Assembly: GCF_002270415.1 (NCBI RefSeq)
Contig: NZ_NNRI01000022.1
Span: forward strand, 868,001-932,000
From: Mesorhizobium sophorae
Lineage (GTDB): Bacteria > Pseudomonadota > Alphaproteobacteria > Rhizobiales > Rhizobiaceae
Length of the DNA stretch: 64,000 nucleotides
Direction: 5' to 3'
In this document: positions 61,231-64,000 of the stretch, in pieces
How positions within the stretch are numbered: position 1 is the first letter of the stretch
Layout of the letters: each line of letters begins with the position of its first letter
Notes under the pieces: generated by a model
Told to the model about the DNA's origin: nothing
Databases searched by the model: none
What the model saw: the letters and a program-made list of their open reading frames with translations, nothing else
Made by a program: the position numbers and the translations under genes

Positions 61231-62733
61231 ATGACCGTTGCGATCGAGATGGGACACACGACCGCAGGCGCCCCGGCGACGCTCGATCTCGAGGAGCTCC
61301 TGGCGACGCGCCTTTTGGTGCAGGGCAATTCGGGCTCCGGCAAATCGCATCTCTTGCGGCGGCTGCTGGAGCAGAGCGCCCCCTGGGTGCAGCAGACCAT
61401 CATCGACCCCGAAGGCGACTTCGTGTCGCTGGGCGACCGTTTCGGCCATCTGGTGATCGATGCCGAGGAGCATACCGAGCGCGGCCTGCAGAGCGCCGGC
61501 GAGCGGGCGCGCATCCACCGCGTCTCCACCGTGCTCAATCTCGAGGGGCTCGACGCCGAGAATCAGATGCGGCGGGCCGCCGCCTTCCTCGGCGGGCTGT
61601 TCGAGGTCGCTCGCGACCACTGGTATCCGATGCTGGTGGTAGTGGACGAAGCGCAGCTGTTCGCGCCGGCGGTGGCCGGCGAGGTTTCGGACGAGGCGCG
61701 CAAACTCTCGCTTGGCGCGATGACCAATTTGATGTGCCGTGGCCGCAAACGCGGGCTTGCCGGCATCATCGCCACCCAGCGGCTGGCCAAGCTCGCCAAG
61801 AACGTCGCCGCCGAGGCATCCAATTTCCTCATGGGCCGCACCTTCCTCGATATCGACATGGCGCGCGCAGCCGACCTTTTGGGTATGGAGCGGCGCCAGG
61901 CGGAGGCGTTTCGCGACCTGGAACGCGGCCAGTTCATGGCGCTCGGTCCGGCGCTGTCACGCCGGCCGCTCGGCCTGCGCATCGGCCCGACCGACACCAG
62001 CCCGCGCAACGGCACGCCGCGGCTGATGCCGCTGCCGGAAGCAGCCCTTGAGGACGCACGCGCCATCATCCTGGCAGCGCCGCCACCCGAGACGGTGCGG
62101 CCGCAACGCCGGTCGTCGCCGGACCTGCTCGATCAACTGATGGCGGCGAAGTCGGCGGCACTCGAAATCCGCCCCGAGCCGGTGGAGCCGCAAATCAGCG
62201 CCGAGGATCTGGCCGAGCGCCGCGAGCGTGTGGACCGTGTGCTGCGCGCCATCCTGGCGCAGCCGGACGCGGGCTTCCGTGTCATAGGCGTGCTTTATCA
62301 AGAGTTCGTGGTGCGCTGCCGCATCGAGGGCCTTGCCTCGGTGGTGCCCGATCTGCCGGAGTTCCGCCGCATGCTGACGGGCGCCCGCGCCGGGCTCGGC
62401 TCCGACATGGCAGCAGGGGATGACGCCTGGCAGGACGTCTCGGTGCGTGCCTCGCTGCTGCCTGATGATATGCAGGGCGTGTTCATGATGATCGCCAGGG
62501 CGGCGAAGGAGGGCTGGCCTTGCCCGAGCGATGCTGCGATCGCCCGCGCCTATGGCTCCCACTCGCTGCGCCGTGCCCGGCGTCTCCTCACCTACATCGA
62601 GGAGCAAGGCCTCATCGTCTGCCAGCTCGACGGGGTAGGCCGGCGTACCGTGACGCTGGTCGAACTCGCCTGGGCAACGGCCCCGGGCGACCCCAACGCC
62701 GAGGAGGCGGAGCAGGGACGCCTGGCGGTGTGA
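61231..62733 (+). CDS. HerA-like/DUF87 ATPase
   Basis: 500 residues. Walker A GNSGSGKS (32-39), Walker B VVVDEAQLF (~135-143), the GRKRGLAGIIATQRLAKLAKN segment with sensor and arginine-finger candidates, and a C-terminal winged-helix-like region (HSLRRARRLLTYIEEQGLI). It belongs to the HerA/FtsK-type hexameric translocase group. No NurA-type or SIR2 nuclease gene adjoins it, so it appears to be a stand-alone type common in rhizobia. Confidence 0.85.
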   Translation: MTVAIEMGHTTAGAPATLDLEELLATRLLVQGNSGSGKSHLLRRLLEQSAPWVQQTIIDPEGDFVSLGDRFGHLVIDAEEHTERGLQSAGERARIHRVSTVLNLEGLDAENQMRRAAAFLGGLFEVARDHWYPMLVVVDEAQLFAPAVAGEVSDEARKLSLGAMTNLMCRGRKRGLAGIIATQRLAKLAKNVAAEASNFLMGRTFLDIDMARAADLLGMERRQAEAFRDLERGQFMALGPALSRRPLGLRIGPTDTSPRNGTPRLMPLPEAALEDARAIILAAPPPETVRPQRRSSPDLLDQLMAAKSAALEIRPEPVEPQISAEDLAERRERVDRVLRAILAQPDAGFRVIGVLYQEFVVRCRIEGLASVVPDLPEFRRMLTGARAGLGSDMAAGDDAWQDVSVRASLLPDDMQGVFMMIARAAKEGWPCPSDAAIARAYGSHSLRRARRLLTYIEEQGLIVCQLDGVGRRTVTLVELAWATAPGDPNAEEAEQGRLAV

Positions 62734-62864
62734 GGCGGTAGCCTCAGGTTTCCGGCCTGCCGCGAATTTGCGCCAGTGCCGACAGTCGCCAGCAACCGCT
62801 GGCCGTACCTTTTCGGAACCATGCGCCTCATACTTGATGTCTCGGTTTCGAGCGCCAGTGTCGT

Positions 62865-63146
62865 TCAAAACCCGCCATTTCGCATACGCCCGCCGGCATT
62901 TTCCCGGCGAGAATATGACCGCAGCTTGACGTAGCGAGACGTCAAGATGCGGCCGATCTGGATGAGGTTCAGAAGCACAAAGAAAACATTCCAGCCGACC
63001 ACGTTCATGAGCGGCGCCGGCTGGCTGTAGAAATACACGGCGAGACAGATTGCTGCTGCAGTCGTCAGTATCCGCAGCCGCAAAATATCCAACGTGAAGC
63101 AAGCGACCACATACATGATGTTCGCCATGTTTATAAGAATTTCCAT
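62865..63146 (-). CDS. Small three-helix membrane protein (Popeye-like)
   Basis: 93 residues with hydrophobic segments at about 5-20, 25-40 and 48-66. The pattern NIMYVVACFTLDILRLRILT...GWNVFFVLLNLIQIGRIL resembles the membrane part of Popeye-domain proteins, but no cAMP-binding domain follows; it ends in a basic tail. Function unknown. Confidence 0.65.
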   Translation of the reverse strand: MEILINMANIMYVVACFTLDILRLRILTTAAAICLAVYFYSQPAPLMNVVGWNVFFVLLNLIQIGRILTSRYVKLRSYSRRENAGGRMRNGGF

Positions 63147-63173
63147 TTTCCAATTCCATCTAGTTGCGAACGA

Positions 63174-63332
63174 TCAAATACGATCGTGCTTCAGATGCTC
63201 TCGAACGGCATACGAGATTGCATCGCGTCGAAGGCCTATGTCCTTCGGGATATGGTCTGGCAGAGCGCGCAAAGCCCTCTCGGTTCTGCGAGCCTTCAGC
63301 CCAATCGAAACATGCTTGAGGTAGTGAAACAT
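63174..63332 (-). CDS. DUF1127-like small protein
   Basis: 52 residues. The ATG at 63332 follows GGAG at good spacing; an in-frame ATG twelve bases upstream is less well placed. RRTERALRALPDHIPKDIGLRRDAI has the DUF1127 (YjiS) arrangement of a short Arg-rich helix pair. Some DUF1127 proteins act in phosphate/RNA turnover and stress regulation in Alphaproteobacteria. Confidence 0.75.
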   Translation of the reverse strand: MFHYLKHVSIGLKARRTERALRALPDHIPKDIGLRRDAISYAVREHLKHDRI

Positions 63333-63464
63333 TGTTTTCTCCATTCGGTAGGATTCGCGGGCGCTGGTATGCGGGCATGCCGCCTCCAACCGCCGTCTGT
63401 TCATTGCCTGTTGGTTGCGCGATGCTGCCCCACGCTGATGACGTGAGGCAGCAACTGGACTCCG

Positions 63465-63764
63465 TCAGGCGGCCGCTGCTGAAATCGGATCGTTTTGAAG
63501 GGTGACGGTGTCGGCCACCGGGTAGAATTCCTCTCCCGGCATGCCGACGCGCTTGGCGTGATCCCGGATGGCCTCGCCGTCTTTCGCCTAGTAGATGCAG
63601 AAGGTGCCGATGCGCCCATCGGGTTCATTCACCACGTAACTGCGGATCCAGCGGACTTGGCCCGGCATCTGTTCCTTGGCGACCTTCGCTGATTTCGCGC
63701 CGGCGGCTTCGAGTTCCTGCAGAGATGCCCATGCGCTAGGGCGACGGATGACATAGAGGTTCAC
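63465..63764 (-). pseudogene. DUF4242-like gene with in-frame amber codon
   Basis: From GTG 63764 the frame reads VNLYVIRRPSAWASLQELEA...VRWIRSYVV...GTFCIY, then TAG at 63588-63590 (codon 59), then continues in frame AKDGEAIRDHAKRVGMPGEEFYPV to a TGA at 63465. The whole 100 codons match DUF4242 length and pattern, so a single substitution splits an otherwise intact gene. The break falls right after the conserved C-I-Y strand. Confidence 0.7.
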
Positions 63765-64000
63765 GATTTTTCCCTTTCGCTATCGCGCCGACCCATTGTC
63801 GGCGCCGCTGGTGCCATGCGTGTCTGCATGACAGGGAAAAATTACCTGCTGAGGGGACTGACCGTCCTTATCTCGAGCTTATCTTTGGCTGATCTTCGCC
63901 CCGGATAGGCGGCAAGAACTGATCCGTAGCTCATCGCGGCAGGCAAGCGAGCGGCGTTCAGCTGATGAGCTCTTGCCTGGGACCATCGATGAGCGTTTGG
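63765..64000. other. Window end, no gene recognised
   Basis: This part should hold the promoter of the DUF4242-like gene. No open frame with a start site or family match was seen up to the window edge. Confidence 0.4.

Noticed and set aside
60870..61538. A minus-strand frame overlapping the HerA-like gene start
   Set aside because: Most of it is antisense to the ATPase; only ~50 codons at its end look plausible and they have no start site.

Overview
This looks like chromosomal DNA of a Mesorhizobium-like member of the Rhizobiales. The coding DNA is GC-rich and dense. Two small secreted proteins belong to DUF680, a family known essentially from Mesorhizobium. There is a minCDE operon with a perfect CtrA box, a candidate EcfG (general stress) type promoter, and several families of GC-rich palindromic intergenic repeats. 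No rRNA, tRNA or CRISPR array was recognised.

Layout. 1-8 kb: a serine hydrolase cut by the window edge, an EpmB/KamA-type radical SAM enzyme, and a run of exported or membrane proteins (two DUF680 proteins, a Tat-exported metallo-beta-lactamase-fold enzyme, a TPR protein, DoxX), then two small stress-type proteins behind the EcfG-like promoter. 8-13.3 kb: a translationally coupled minus-strand operon of a Pls/PosA-type single-module peptide synthetase, a GNAT acetyltransferase and a phosphopantetheinyl transferase; this is the best candidate for an uncharacterised biosynthetic system. 14-19 kb: FecR-domain protein plus CHASE2 adenylate cyclase, an L,D-transpeptidase plus OmpA-like lipoprotein, and a DUF4239 membrane protein. 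19.2-23 kb: a small accessory island with a frameshifted HEPN-like protein and a PD-(D/E)XK nuclease-like protein, probably a decayed or variable defence locus. 23.3-25.3 kb: minCDE.

25.9-32.5 kb: a long coiled-coil protein facing a four-gene surface-polysaccharide operon (acyltransferase, two GT2 glycosyltransferases, ABC exporter). 33.4-38.6 kb: an EamA exporter, an NfeD-slipin membrane pair, and a LysR regulator divergent from a quinone oxidoreductase. 38.7-40.1 kb: an IS110-family element lying between inverted copies of a palindromic repeat. 40.2-47.9 kb: two tandem three-subunit molybdenum aldehyde oxidoreductase (PaoABC-like) operons, followed by a divergent TetR gene with a perfect 20-bp palindrome between. 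48.8-64 kb: a mosaic of small modules: a truncated sugar-binding protein, bestrophin, an ECF41 sigma factor with its carboxymuconolactone decarboxylase-type target and the matching promoter, quinone oxidoreductase, DUF899 protein, an HTH/TPR regulator with a beta-propeller protein, an aldo/keto reductase, a cupin/GntR pair, a DUF559 gene boxed by inverted repeats, a HerA-like ATPase, a DUF1127 peptide and a DUF4242 gene with an in-frame amber codon.

Many junctions carry remnants: a decayed copy of a 49-aa gene, the tail of a NodT-type efflux lipoprotein, and a partial duplicate of the cupin promoter and start. The window therefore records repeated local duplication and loss around a stable core.
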